DNA from: an uncultured Opitutia bacterium
GTDB taxonomy: Bacteria; Verrucomicrobiota; Verrucomicrobiia; Opitutales; Coraliomargaritaceae
Reading direction: 5' to 3'
Length of the DNA: 64,000 nt
Assembly (NCBI GenBank): GCA_937136395.1
Contig: CAKZOI010000021.1
Span: forward strand, 206,261 to 270,260
Shown: piece after piece, positions 49,930 through 58,054 of the stretch
How the letters are laid out: the number at the start of each line of letters is the position of its first letter
How positions within the stretch are numbered: position 1 is the stretch's first letter
Notes under the pieces: generated by a model
What the model was told of the DNA's origin: nothing
Seen by the model: the letters and a program-made list of their open reading frames with translations, nothing else
The model's database searches: none
Position numbers and translations under genes: made by a program

Positions 49930-50835
49930 TTACTCTGGAATTTCGTCGAATTCGGACATTGGAGTGACGTTTAAGGCACGATCCGTGCGCTTGGCGAAAC
50001 CTGCCAAGACCTTGCCGGGGCCACACTCGTAAAATTGCTCGATGCCATTCTCCGCCGCCATGTTGCGTAGGCAATCTTCGAAACGAACGGAGGACACGAT
50101 CTGGCTGACCAATGAGTCTTTGATTTCTTGAGGATCACTCACTTGCTTGCCGGTGACGTTGGTATAAACGACCACTTCGGGAGCTTTGAAATCGAACTCC
50201 TTGATGAACTCGGCAAAGGCGTCGCGAGCGGAAATCATCAATTTACTGTGATATGCGCCTGCCACGTTGAGTGGCTTGCAGAGCTTGAAGCGCCCTTTCG
50301 ATGCCGCAACCGCTTCAAGCACCTTTTCATTATCACCTGAAATTACGATCTGCCCTGGGCAATTCAAATTGGCGACTTCGATATCAAACTCATCGCAGAA
50401 AGTCTGCACGTCCTCGGGAGTGCCACCGATCACCGCAGCCATACCGCCCTTGGTCGCATCGCATGCTTCTTGCATTAGGCGACCGCGTTCCGCGACCAAA
50501 CGCAAGCCGGTCGCAAAGTCATATACGCCCGCCGCCGCCAGTGCAGTCAATTCGCCTAGACTTAAACCGCATGCAGACTTATAATCACCAAGCTTACCAC
50601 GTTCCTTCAAAATACTAAATAATGCAAAACCTTGAACATAGAGCGCTGGCTGGCAGACCTTCGTCTCTGTGAGTGCCTCATCTGGACCTTCAAAGCAAAG
50701 CGTTTTAAGGTCCCAACCTAGCACCTCATTGGCTTCGTCATAGAGTGCCTTAGCGATGTCTGAATTTTCATAGAGCGATTTGCCCATGCCCACGCTTTGC
50801 GCGCCTTGTCCGGAAAAAAGTAATCCTGTTGCCAT
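49930..50835 (-). CDS. fabD: Malonyl-CoA:ACP transacylase
   Basis: Loads malonyl groups onto acyl carrier protein for fatty acid synthesis. 301 residues: N-terminal FSGQGAQSVGMGKSL, the nucleophile Ser in CGLSLGELTALAAAG, the Arg in LRLVAERGRLMQ, and the catalytic His in AGAYHSKLM. The GLSLGE box replaces the more common GHSLGE; the Ser is kept. I chose ATG 50835 (MATGLLFSGQ); the extension to 50955 is not family-like. No other fab gene is adjacent. Confidence 0.94.
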   Translation of the reverse strand: MATGLLFSGQGAQSVGMGKSLYENSDIAKALYDEANEVLGWDLKTLCFEGPDEALTETKVCQPALYVQGFALFSILKERGKLGDYKSACGLSLGELTALAAAGVYDFATGLRLVAERGRLMQEACDATKGGMAAVIGGTPEDVQTFCDEFDIEVANLNCPGQIVISGDNEKVLEAVAASKGRFKLCKPLNVAGAYHSKLMISARDAFAEFIKEFDFKAPEVVVYTNVTGKQVSDPQEIKDSLVSQIVSSVRFEDCLRNMAAENGIEQFYECGPGKVLAGFAKRTDRALNVTPMSEFDEIPE

Positions 50836-51082
50836 AATATAAATGTGTAGAAGTAAAAAGGTGATATTGTGAGCGCCCTTGGTAGAATCAACTAGAAAGC
50901 GAGCTCCCTCGCAGACATGCTCGGTTTTTACGATGATAGCTCTGACCACTGGCAACTAAGGATTGCTCATCGACCTAGCTTGGAGCTGACTGCCCTGATT
51001 TTGATCAATCGCATGAACTCTGCGACTTTTCGCTCTTTTGATTGGCTTTTTATTCTGCTAAGCCATAACAAACATACTATTT

Positions 51083-51871
51083 ATGCAACCAGTAGATTTA
51101 GATGCCCATTGGAAAGAAATACGGCAGCTCGCACACGAAATCGTAGCGCGCGAGCCTGCGCTGCAAACACTGATCAACGAAACGGTGCTCGACCGGCACT
51201 CTTTTGCAGAGTGCCTGACCTATCGACTAACCCGTAAATTGGTGAACCATGCGACTTCCGTCGAGGTCCTGCATGATACTTTTATGGAGGCGTTTCAAAA
51301 GTCTTCTGGTATTTTGCAACAGGTTGCCTGCGATATGATTGCGGTCAATGAGCGTGACCCTGCGTGCCCTGACGTTTTGACTCCCCTGCTCTATTTTAAG
51401 GGTTTACAATCCTTGGTGTGCTACCGTGTTGCGCACTATTTGTGGAATGCTGATCGCACTGAATTTGCACTCTACTTACAGAGTTTGATCTCCGAGACTT
51501 TTGCGGTTGATATTCACCCCGCAGCTAAAATCGGCTGCGGTATATTGTTGGATCATGCCACAGGTTTTGTTGCCGGTGAAACAGCGGTTGTCGAAAGCGA
51601 TGTCTCCATACTTCATGCTGTGACGCTTGGTGGCACGGGCAAAGATCGTGGCGATCGCCACCCGAAGGTGCGCTCTGGCGTGCTTCTAGGTGCAGGTGCC
51701 AAAATTCTTGGCAATGTCGAAATCGGTGAAGGCGCTAAAGTCGGTGCAGGCAGTGTCGTGCTTAAAGACGTGCCTCCACATACGAGTGTTGCAGGCGTGC
51801 CTGCGCAAGTGATTGGCAAGGCCTCCGAAGTATCGCCAGCACTTGGTATGTGCCATGAATTGGATAGCTAA
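51083..51871 (+). CDS. cysE: Serine O-acetyltransferase
   Basis: Makes O-acetylserine, the acceptor for sulfide from sulfite reductase. 262 residues: an N-terminal helical domain, then a left-handed beta-helix of hexapeptide repeats with DHATGFVAGETAVV, HAVTLGGTGKDRGDRHPKV and GAGSVVLKDVPPHTSVAGVPAQ. It complements cysJ/cysI about 13 kb away. It diverges from fabD across a 247-bp gap in which I see no further gene. Confidence 0.94.
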   Translation: MQPVDLDAHWKEIRQLAHEIVAREPALQTLINETVLDRHSFAECLTYRLTRKLVNHATSVEVLHDTFMEAFQKSSGILQQVACDMIAVNERDPACPDVLTPLLYFKGLQSLVCYRVAHYLWNADRTEFALYLQSLISETFAVDIHPAAKIGCGILLDHATGFVAGETAVVESDVSILHAVTLGGTGKDRGDRHPKVRSGVLLGAGAKILGNVEIGEGAKVGAGSVVLKDVPPHTSVAGVPAQVIGKASEVSPALGMCHELDS

Positions 51872-51940
51872 TTACAAGAAGCTGAGCAGTCATCCTTAGG
51901 AACTTTGTATTTGAACACACTATTTCCACCATTCTTCGCT

Positions 51941-54154
51941 ATGGCGACGACACAGGATGCGCTTTGGGCACTGTGCCTCGCTGTAGGTGCGGGTTGCATC
52001 CTCACTGTCCTGTCGCGCCGCCTACATCTCCCGACGATTGTGCTGTTATTAGTGGGTGGCTTTGCGCTCGGATCTGAAGGCTTCGGCTGGCTCGACCCTG
52101 ATGCACTTGGGCACTTTTTACCCATGATCGTATCGCTCGCAGTCGGCTTGATCCTTTTTGAAGGTGGGCTCACCTTAGATTTGAAAGAGTTCAAGAAGAC
52201 CTCTACCATTATCAAACGCCTGCTTACGGTTGGTGTATTGATTACCTGGCTTGGCGCGGGACTCACTGCATATGTGGTTTTTGATACTTCGCCTTCCTTT
52301 GCACTCTTGATGGGTAGCTTGATTATTGTGACTGGGCCGACGGTAATCGTCCCGCTCTTACGCAGAATACGTGTGCAACCAAAGCTAGGAAGTATTTTGC
52401 ACTGGGAAGGTGTGTTGATCGATTCCATTGGAGTCTTTACCGCAATTCTCTGTTTTGAATGGGTGGTCGAAGGTGGTGGCACCGTTGCTTTGCCAAATTT
52501 CTTGATTCGAGTTGTGAGTGGCGCCGCGATTGGTTGCTTAGGGGGCTATCTCATTTATTGGGTGATGAAGCGAAACTGGGTGCCTGACAATATCGTCAAT
52601 GCCTTTGCCCTCGCCTCAGCTATGCTCATCTTCGGTGCCACCGAAATCATTAAACCAGAGGCAGGCCTGCTATCGGTGACGATTGCTGGATTAATCGTTG
52701 GCATGAAGAAACCTCGTCAGTTGCGAGAAATCAAAGCCTTCAAAGCCGAAATTGTGGACCTCCTTATCGGCATGCTCTTCCTGTTGCTGGTGGCACGACT
52801 GAAGCTCCAGCAGTTCATTGATTTCTTCGAAATGGGGGGCGGTTGGGTCCTGTTTTCAGTTATTTTACTCATTCGCCCGATCAGTATTGCGGTGTCTTCA
52901 TGGGGCACTCCACTGAACCTTCGCGAAAAGGCACTACTCAGTTGGGTCGCTCCACGTGGAGTGGTCGCCGCGTCGATGGCATCGTTGTTTGCCCTCAGCT
53001 TACATGCTAAAGACGACACCATTGGCGATCCCGCCCTACTGGAATCATTTGTCTATTCAGTGATTTGCGCAACCGTTCTGATTCAAGGGCTGTCAGCTGG
53101 GCTCTTTGCAAAAATACTGCGTTTACAACGCCCAGCGCCGAACGATTGGGTCATAATCGGGTCCCACTACTTTGGCCGCGAATTGGCTAAAAAATTAATG
53201 CGTAAAGATGAACAGCATGTCGTTCTACTTGATACGAATGCTCGTAATATTACGCTAGCGCAGAAAGAAGGCCTGCCTGCGATGCACTGTGACGGTATGG
53301 AAGCCGAAAAACTCTATGAGAATGAGCAGGCGTTGTTCGGTGCTGGGTATGTGCTCGCACTCACCGATAATATTGAGCTCAACGAATTGCTCATGCAGCG
53401 CTGGGCTGAAGAGTTAGATAATGAGAAGGTGTTTGGTTGGATTCCGCTAGATGCCCCGACCACTGAAGATCGCTTAGTCGGTCAGTCTGTATTTGGGGAT
53501 TTATCGCGTCCCGCAGTGATCGGTAGCGAACTCATGCAAAATGAAAGTAGTTTTGAAACGGTCGAATGGACAGAGGGAATGAGTCTCCCATCAGGTGATT
53601 GGCATCCACTTTTTATACGACGCGGCAAGCAACTACGTGCGGTGCCTCAAGATTCGATGCTCAAAGAGCTCGCTAAGGATGAAGACGAAGTTATCTGCCT
53701 ACGCCGTTTTGAGGGCTTTTTACTACGTTCCCTCCAAAGTGGAGGTTTACGCACAATTGAGTGCCAAAATCTATATGATCTCTATGCGCAACTCGCGAGT
53801 GTTGCCGTCGAGCAAATCAAGGGGCTATCTGAGGCTCAAATCCTAAAGGACCTCGATGATCAAGGACGTGTCTTCCCTGCATTTATTGGTCACGGAATTG
53901 CAATACCACATGTGTATTGTGATGGATTAGATTATCGAGTATGTTTTGTGGTTCAGCTGACCGGTGGTTTAACCATCCCCGGTCAATCAGAAGCCATTGA
54001 TTGCGCCTTTTTCCTACTCAGTCCGAAAGGTGATTCAGATGGACACTTAGCTACCCTTGCAGACATCGCGAAAACCTGCCGCTCAGACCGACTCCGCAAA
54101 CAAATCAAGTCCGCAGAAACCGTAGACGATGTCATTACGGCGATCAGTGGATAA
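51941..54154 (+). CDS. Cation/proton antiporter fused to RCK (TrkA-N) and PTS EIIA-like domains
   Basis: 737 residues in three parts. Residues 1-400 are a CPA-type Na+(K+)/H+ exchanger with about 11-12 membrane segments (LILFEGGLTLDLKEF, WVAPRGVVAASMASLFAL). Residues ~405-520 form a nucleotide-binding RCK domain (WVIIGSHYFGRELAKKL). The last ~130 residues are a mannitol/fructose-type EIIA domain with the phospho-His motif GHGIAIPH. The EIIA part suggests control of ion flux by phosphorelay or metabolic state. I chose ATG 51941; an in-frame TTG at 51905 would add 12 residues. Confidence 0.85.
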   Translation: MATTQDALWALCLAVGAGCILTVLSRRLHLPTIVLLLVGGFALGSEGFGWLDPDALGHFLPMIVSLAVGLILFEGGLTLDLKEFKKTSTIIKRLLTVGVLITWLGAGLTAYVVFDTSPSFALLMGSLIIVTGPTVIVPLLRRIRVQPKLGSILHWEGVLIDSIGVFTAILCFEWVVEGGGTVALPNFLIRVVSGAAIGCLGGYLIYWVMKRNWVPDNIVNAFALASAMLIFGATEIIKPEAGLLSVTIAGLIVGMKKPRQLREIKAFKAEIVDLLIGMLFLLLVARLKLQQFIDFFEMGGGWVLFSVILLIRPISIAVSSWGTPLNLREKALLSWVAPRGVVAASMASLFALSLHAKDDTIGDPALLESFVYSVICATVLIQGLSAGLFAKILRLQRPAPNDWVIIGSHYFGRELAKKLMRKDEQHVVLLDTNARNITLAQKEGLPAMHCDGMEAEKLYENEQALFGAGYVLALTDNIELNELLMQRWAEELDNEKVFGWIPLDAPTTEDRLVGQSVFGDLSRPAVIGSELMQNESSFETVEWTEGMSLPSGDWHPLFIRRGKQLRAVPQDSMLKELAKDEDEVICLRRFEGFLLRSLQSGGLRTIECQNLYDLYAQLASVAVEQIKGLSEAQILKDLDDQGRVFPAFIGHGIAIPHVYCDGLDYRVCFVVQLTGGLTIPGQSEAIDCAFFLLSPKGDSDGHLATLADIAKTCRSDRLRKQIKSAETVDDVITAISG

Positions 54155-54225
54155 TTTTTCATTTTTTTATAAGCTGGTATTGACAGAAGCATTGGCGAAC
54201 CCCACATACATAAACTTCATTTTTC

Positions 54226-54308
<83 letters not shown>

Positions 54309-54319
54309 GTGAAAACTTT

Positions 54320-54352
54320 AGGTCGAACGCATAGGTTCGACCTTTTTTTTTG
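54320..54352 (+). terminator. Rho-independent terminator after tRNA-Leu
   Basis: AGGTCGAAC, loop GCATAG, GTTCGACCT, then nine T residues. A strong stem directly after the tRNA. Confidence 0.92.
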
Positions 54353-54592
54353 CGCTGATAAATCCGGCTTATGCAATAAGATGAGCAAGGTGATCGGCAA
54401 CTACAGGGCGAGGGAGCGTATAAACATACGTGACTGTTGACCTAACGTAGCGCGTAGATGGTAAACCGCAGTTTTGCCGGTAACGTAGTGTTAATTGACT
54501 CGTCGAATGACTCACTGAATAACCAACTTGCAAAAGTAGATTATACAATAGAACGTGTGTCAAATCCTGCACATTGTCCAAATAGTTCCTCA

Positions 54593-55186
54593 ATGAGTGA
54601 CCCAAAACAGCCAAAAGTCGAAATCGCACCACCTGATACCTGGGTGGATCGCTATGGTGACTACTTGTATGGCTTCGCGATGTCGCGTCTGAGAAACCCC
54701 GAAGCTGCGGCTGATTGCGTGCAAGACACTTTTCTCGCGGGGATTAAGGCACTCGACCGTTTTGATGGCAGTCGTGACATTAAGTTCTGGTTACGAGGCA
54801 TCATGCGTAACAAGATCGTTGATCAAATTCGCAAATCGATAAAAGAAAACAAGGTCGATATCGCCGATGAAGACGAAGCACTTCTCGAAAGCTTTTGGTT
54901 TAAGTATAGTGGTATTGCGACGACCAACCCTGATCCATGGCAGTTTAATCCGCGCAAATACTATGATAATAGCGAGTTTTGGGTAGTTTTCGAATCGTGC
55001 ATCAACCAAGTCAAGGAGCCGGCGCGACAGGCATTTATTCTTCGTGTCTTAGAAGATCAAACAACTGAAGAAGTTTGTAAGGTTCTCGACGTAAGCCCGA
55101 ATTATCTCTGGGTGCTTCTGCATCGAGCGCGTGAAAAACTTAAAGTATTGCTCGAAGCTAGGTGGACCGGAAAAGATGTTAAATAA
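54593..55186 (+). CDS. ECF-type RNA polymerase sigma factor
   Basis: 197 residues. Region 2 is YGDYLYGFAMSRLRNPEAAADCVQDTFLAGIKALDRFDG and region 4 is RQAFILRVLEDQTTEEVCKVLDVSPNYLWVLLHRAREKLK. Region 3 and the sigma 1.1 domain are absent, as in ECF factors. I chose ATG 54593 (MSDPKQPKVEI); the longer form to 54458 adds an unlikely leader. It is followed 11 bp later by a small Cys-containing protein that may be its anti-sigma partner. Confidence 0.9.
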   Translation: MSDPKQPKVEIAPPDTWVDRYGDYLYGFAMSRLRNPEAAADCVQDTFLAGIKALDRFDGSRDIKFWLRGIMRNKIVDQIRKSIKENKVDIADEDEALLESFWFKYSGIATTNPDPWQFNPRKYYDNSEFWVVFESCINQVKEPARQAFILRVLEDQTTEEVCKVLDVSPNYLWVLLHRAREKLKVLLEARWTGKDVK

Positions 55187-55197
55187 CTGATTACAAG

Positions 55198-55458
55198 ATG
55201 CTTACCTGCAAACAAGTCTCCAACGCTCTGTCCAAAGAGGACTATGAAAAACTGTCGCCGATGCGTAAGTTCTTCCTGAAGCTGCACGTGAAGCTGTGTA
55301 TTTTTTGTGGCAAATTTAACGGGCAAGTCATGGAGTCTCAGGACATGTGCCGTTGTTACAAGGAACATGAACAAGACGTCGAGTCCGCCCGCCCCAAACT
55401 CGACACAGATAAAAAAGAAGCCCTTAAACAGCTCTTAGCTGAACAGTCTAAGAGGTAA
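55198..55458 (+). CDS. Small Cys-containing protein, probable anti-sigma partner
   Basis: 86 residues: CKQVSNALSKEDYEKLSPMRKFFLKLHVKLCIFCGKF resembles the zinc-binding anti-sigma layout (N-terminal Cys, helix, HxxxCxxC). Here it is H-V-K-L-CIFC. No transmembrane segment is visible. The role is inferred from this pattern and from the 11-bp spacing after the sigma gene. Confidence 0.6.
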   Translation: MLTCKQVSNALSKEDYEKLSPMRKFFLKLHVKLCIFCGKFNGQVMESQDMCRCYKEHEQDVESARPKLDTDKKEALKQLLAEQSKR

Positions 55459-55530
55459 GTGCTGAGTAAATCGGCTGTAGTATCACAGGCTATGATTGAC
55501 CTGTGAGCTTTTTCTTACATTCACGTGCGT

Positions 55531-56151
55531 ATGTCCAGCGCTGTGCTCCTTATCCTTACGCCTTTTATTACTGCTGCAATCGGTTGGTTCACCAATTGGG
55601 TGGCGATTCAAATGTTGTTTCACCCACGAGTGCCGAAGCGTGTGTGTTTTTGGCAGTGGCAAGGTTTGATCCCTCGCCGACAATTACAACTGGCGCAGGA
55701 ATCGGCTGAGATTATCGAGCGAGAGATTCTGCAGCAGCATATGATTCTAAATGAGATCAGAAAGATCGAAATGACTCCCTATTTAGAAGAAGCCGCACAC
55801 AAGATTGTTTGGGAACGTATCGGTCCACAACTACGAGCAATCCCCCTACTTGGCAGTTTTATAAATGACGGAACTTTGGCCAAATTTGAAGTCATCGCCT
55901 CGGCTTCGATGAAGGAGGAAGCAGGCCCCTTGATGGAAAAAGTCGCTACGGAGTTTGAAGCTTCGGTCGACCTTAAGCAAATGATCGAAGACAATATAGC
56001 TGCCTTTGACCTGGAACGCTTAGAAGCCATCGTCAATGAAGTCGCCAAGCGTGAGTTTAGAACGATTGAACGTCTCGGTGCGGTGCTGGGTTTTGTTATT
56101 GGACTTGTCCAAGTCGCATTGTTTTGGGCGACTGGTGCTGTGGAGTTTTAG
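55531..56151 (+). CDS. DUF445-family membrane protein
   Basis: 206 residues. N-terminal membrane segment with [21 protein letters not shown], the DUF445 signature, then a long helical region and a C-terminal membrane segment ([18 protein letters not shown]). Function unknown; family members are often near the envelope. ATG 55531 is used, with an in-frame GTG at 55525. Its stop overlaps the end of the convergent epimerase gene by 4 bp. Confidence 0.82.
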   Translation: MSSAVLLILTPFITAAIGWFTNWVAIQMLFHPRVPKRVCFWQWQGLIPRRQLQLAQESAEIIEREILQQHMILNEIRKIEMTPYLEEAAHKIVWERIGPQLRAIPLLGSFINDGTLAKFEVIASASMKEEAGPLMEKVATEFEASVDLKQMIEDNIAAFDLERLEAIVNEVAKREFRTIERLGAVLGFVIGLVQVALFWATGAVEF

Positions 56152-57089
56152 CCCTCACTGAGGAGTTTATCGAAATAGGCAATCGTTGGCTGGAGCCCCT
56201 CGTCCAAGGATACCTTGGGTTCCCAGCCAAGGACTTTCTTTGCCTGCGTGATATCGGGTTGGCGTTGCTTTGGGTCGTCAGTTGGTAAGGCCTCGTGGAT
56301 GATCTTTGATTGACTACCTGTTTGTGCGATAACTTTTTCAGCGAGCTCTAGGATGGTAAATTCTCCGGGATTTCCGAGGTTCATTGGCCCAACTGTTGCT
56401 TCTTGATTCATGAAGCGGACGAAACCTTCGATAAGGTCGTCGCAGTAGCAGAATGAGCGTGTCTGTTGCCCTTCCCCATAAACGGTAATGTTCTGCCCTT
56501 GAAGCGCTTGAACGATGAAATTGGAAACTACACGACCATCGTCTGGGCACATGTGCGGTCCGTAGGTATTAAAGATGCGAGCGATACGTATATCGACATT
56601 GTTCTGGCGATGATAATCCATGAACAAGGTCTCGGCGGCACGTTTACCTTCATCGTAACAGGAGCGTATGCCGATCGGATTAACATTGCCCCAGTAAGAT
56701 TCCGGCTGTGGATGCACCGATGGATCTGGGTCACCATAAACTTCAGATGTTGATGCCTGAAATACACGTGCACCGAGTCGCTTAGCCAGCCCGAGGCTGT
56801 TGATCGCCCCGACCACTGATGTCTTGATCGTCTTAATTGGATTGTGCTGGTAGTGCACTGGAGATGCAGGGCATGCCAAATTGTAAATCTGATCAACTTC
56901 TACTTTGAAAGGATCGATCACATCGTGACGCATTAATTCAAACTGAGGATGTTCCATTAAATGAAGCACATTTCGCTTTCGCCCAGTAAAGAAGTTATCC
57001 AAGCAGACGACTTCGTGACCGTCGCCTAAAAGACGGTCGCACAAGTGACTTCCGAGAAAGCCAGCACCTCCGGTGATAAGAATACGCAT
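56148..57089 (-). CDS. UDP-glucuronate decarboxylase (UXS-type SDR)
   Basis: Likely converts UDP-glucuronate to UDP-xylose for surface polysaccharide. 313 residues of extended [13 protein letters not shown] cofactor loop, [18 protein letters not shown], and the YxxxK pair Tyr145/Lys149 in SCYDEGKR. The block [21 protein letters not shown] is characteristic of UXS proteins. Related epimerases share most of this, so the exact product is inferred. Confidence 0.85.
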   Translation of the reverse strand: MRILITGGAGFLGSHLCDRLLGDGHEVVCLDNFFTGRKRNVLHLMEHPQFELMRHDVIDPFKVEVDQIYNLACPASPVHYQHNPIKTIKTSVVGAINSLGLAKRLGARVFQASTSEVYGDPDPSVHPQPESYWGNVNPIGIRSCYDEGKRAAETLFMDYHRQNNVDIRIARIFNTYGPHMCPDDGRVVSNFIVQALQGQNITVYGEGQQTRSFCYCDDLIEGFVRFMNQEATVGPMNLGNPGEFTILELAEKVIAQTGSQSKIIHEALPTDDPKQRQPDITQAKKVLGWEPKVSLDEGLQPTIAYFDKLLSEG

Positions 57090-57177
57090 AATTAATCAGG
57101 TTGTGATTTCTAAAATCCTTCGTGATACTATCGAGCACTTCCAGTATGGAAACCCTTTTTTATAAGAAAGCACTCGC

Positions 57178-58011
57178 ATGAAACATTTACGATTTTTCAA
57201 GATACTCCTGTTTGTATCCACCCTCCCCTTCTTTTTGACACTCAACACTTCCGCTCAGGATAGCGCGGAGGCGCCAAAGGAATCTCGCCCGGAAAGCACA
57301 GATTCGGCGAGCCGGCAGTTGATTAAGAATTTTCTAACCGTCACAGGGGGTAAACAGCTACATATTGACCTTAAAAATGTAGTTGCCGCTGGTGTCATCG
57401 AAGAAGCTGGGAGAACGAAGCGATTTAAACTTGTGGAAACACAAGATGGTAAACGTAAGATTACCTATAGTTGGCGCCACCTTGGGCGTAACTACGAAGA
57501 GGTCTATGCCTACGATGGGCTGAATGCCTGGACACAAAAAGTGAAGCCTAAGGAAGAACCAGTTCGTAACTATAGCGGCCGTATGGCGGAACATTTCAAA
57601 AGCCAGCATTGGCTGCTACAACCGATGGTGTTACCGCTAAAGGCTGCCTATGTTTTTAAATATCAAGGAATCGATAAAGTAAGTGGTCGCCCTGCATATG
57701 TGGTCGTCGGATATGGCAAGAAGAACGAGCGCACTTGGTTTTATTTTGATCAAGAAAAGTTCCTCCTCACCCGTTGGGGTGGACTAGGCACGATTGCCGG
57801 CGTGGAGGAATATATGGATTATAGCGCCACTCGTTTTGCTAAGGTCGATGGAGTGTTGATGCCTAAGGAAATCAATTTATTGGCAGAGGGGAAACCGTTC
57901 GGTAAACTCACATTTGATGACATTCGGCCAAACGCCCCGATCGACATGGCGATCTTTTACGCGTCGCCGAGCAAAGTGCCAGTGCTTCGACAGCGAACTG
58001 CGCAGCCCTAG
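57178..58011 (+). CDS. Exported LolA-like (outer membrane lipoprotein-sorting) protein
   Basis: 277 residues with a signal peptide (LFVSTLPFFLTLNTSAQ) and a mature beta-rich domain. In it, KFLLTRWGG and KEINLLAEGKPFGKLTFDDI fit the LolA/LppX-type lipid-binding fold. The ligand is unknown. It is separated from the helicase fusion gene by 43 bp on the same strand; a functional link between them is not evident. Confidence 0.6.
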   Translation: MKHLRFFKILLFVSTLPFFLTLNTSAQDSAEAPKESRPESTDSASRQLIKNFLTVTGGKQLHIDLKNVVAAGVIEEAGRTKRFKLVETQDGKRKITYSWRHLGRNYEEVYAYDGLNAWTQKVKPKEEPVRNYSGRMAEHFKSQHWLLQPMVLPLKAAYVFKYQGIDKVSGRPAYVVVGYGKKNERTWFYFDQEKFLLTRWGGLGTIAGVEEYMDYSATRFAKVDGVLMPKEINLLAEGKPFGKLTFDDIRPNAPIDMAIFYASPSKVPVLRQRTAQP

Positions 58012-58054
58012 CGGTCGCAGAGCCTACAGTTGAAACGGACCAAATCGGCAAACA

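Noticed and set aside
54458..54592. Longer start for the ECF sigma factor
   Set aside because: The extra 45 residues are not family-like; ATG 54593 precedes region 2 at the usual distance.
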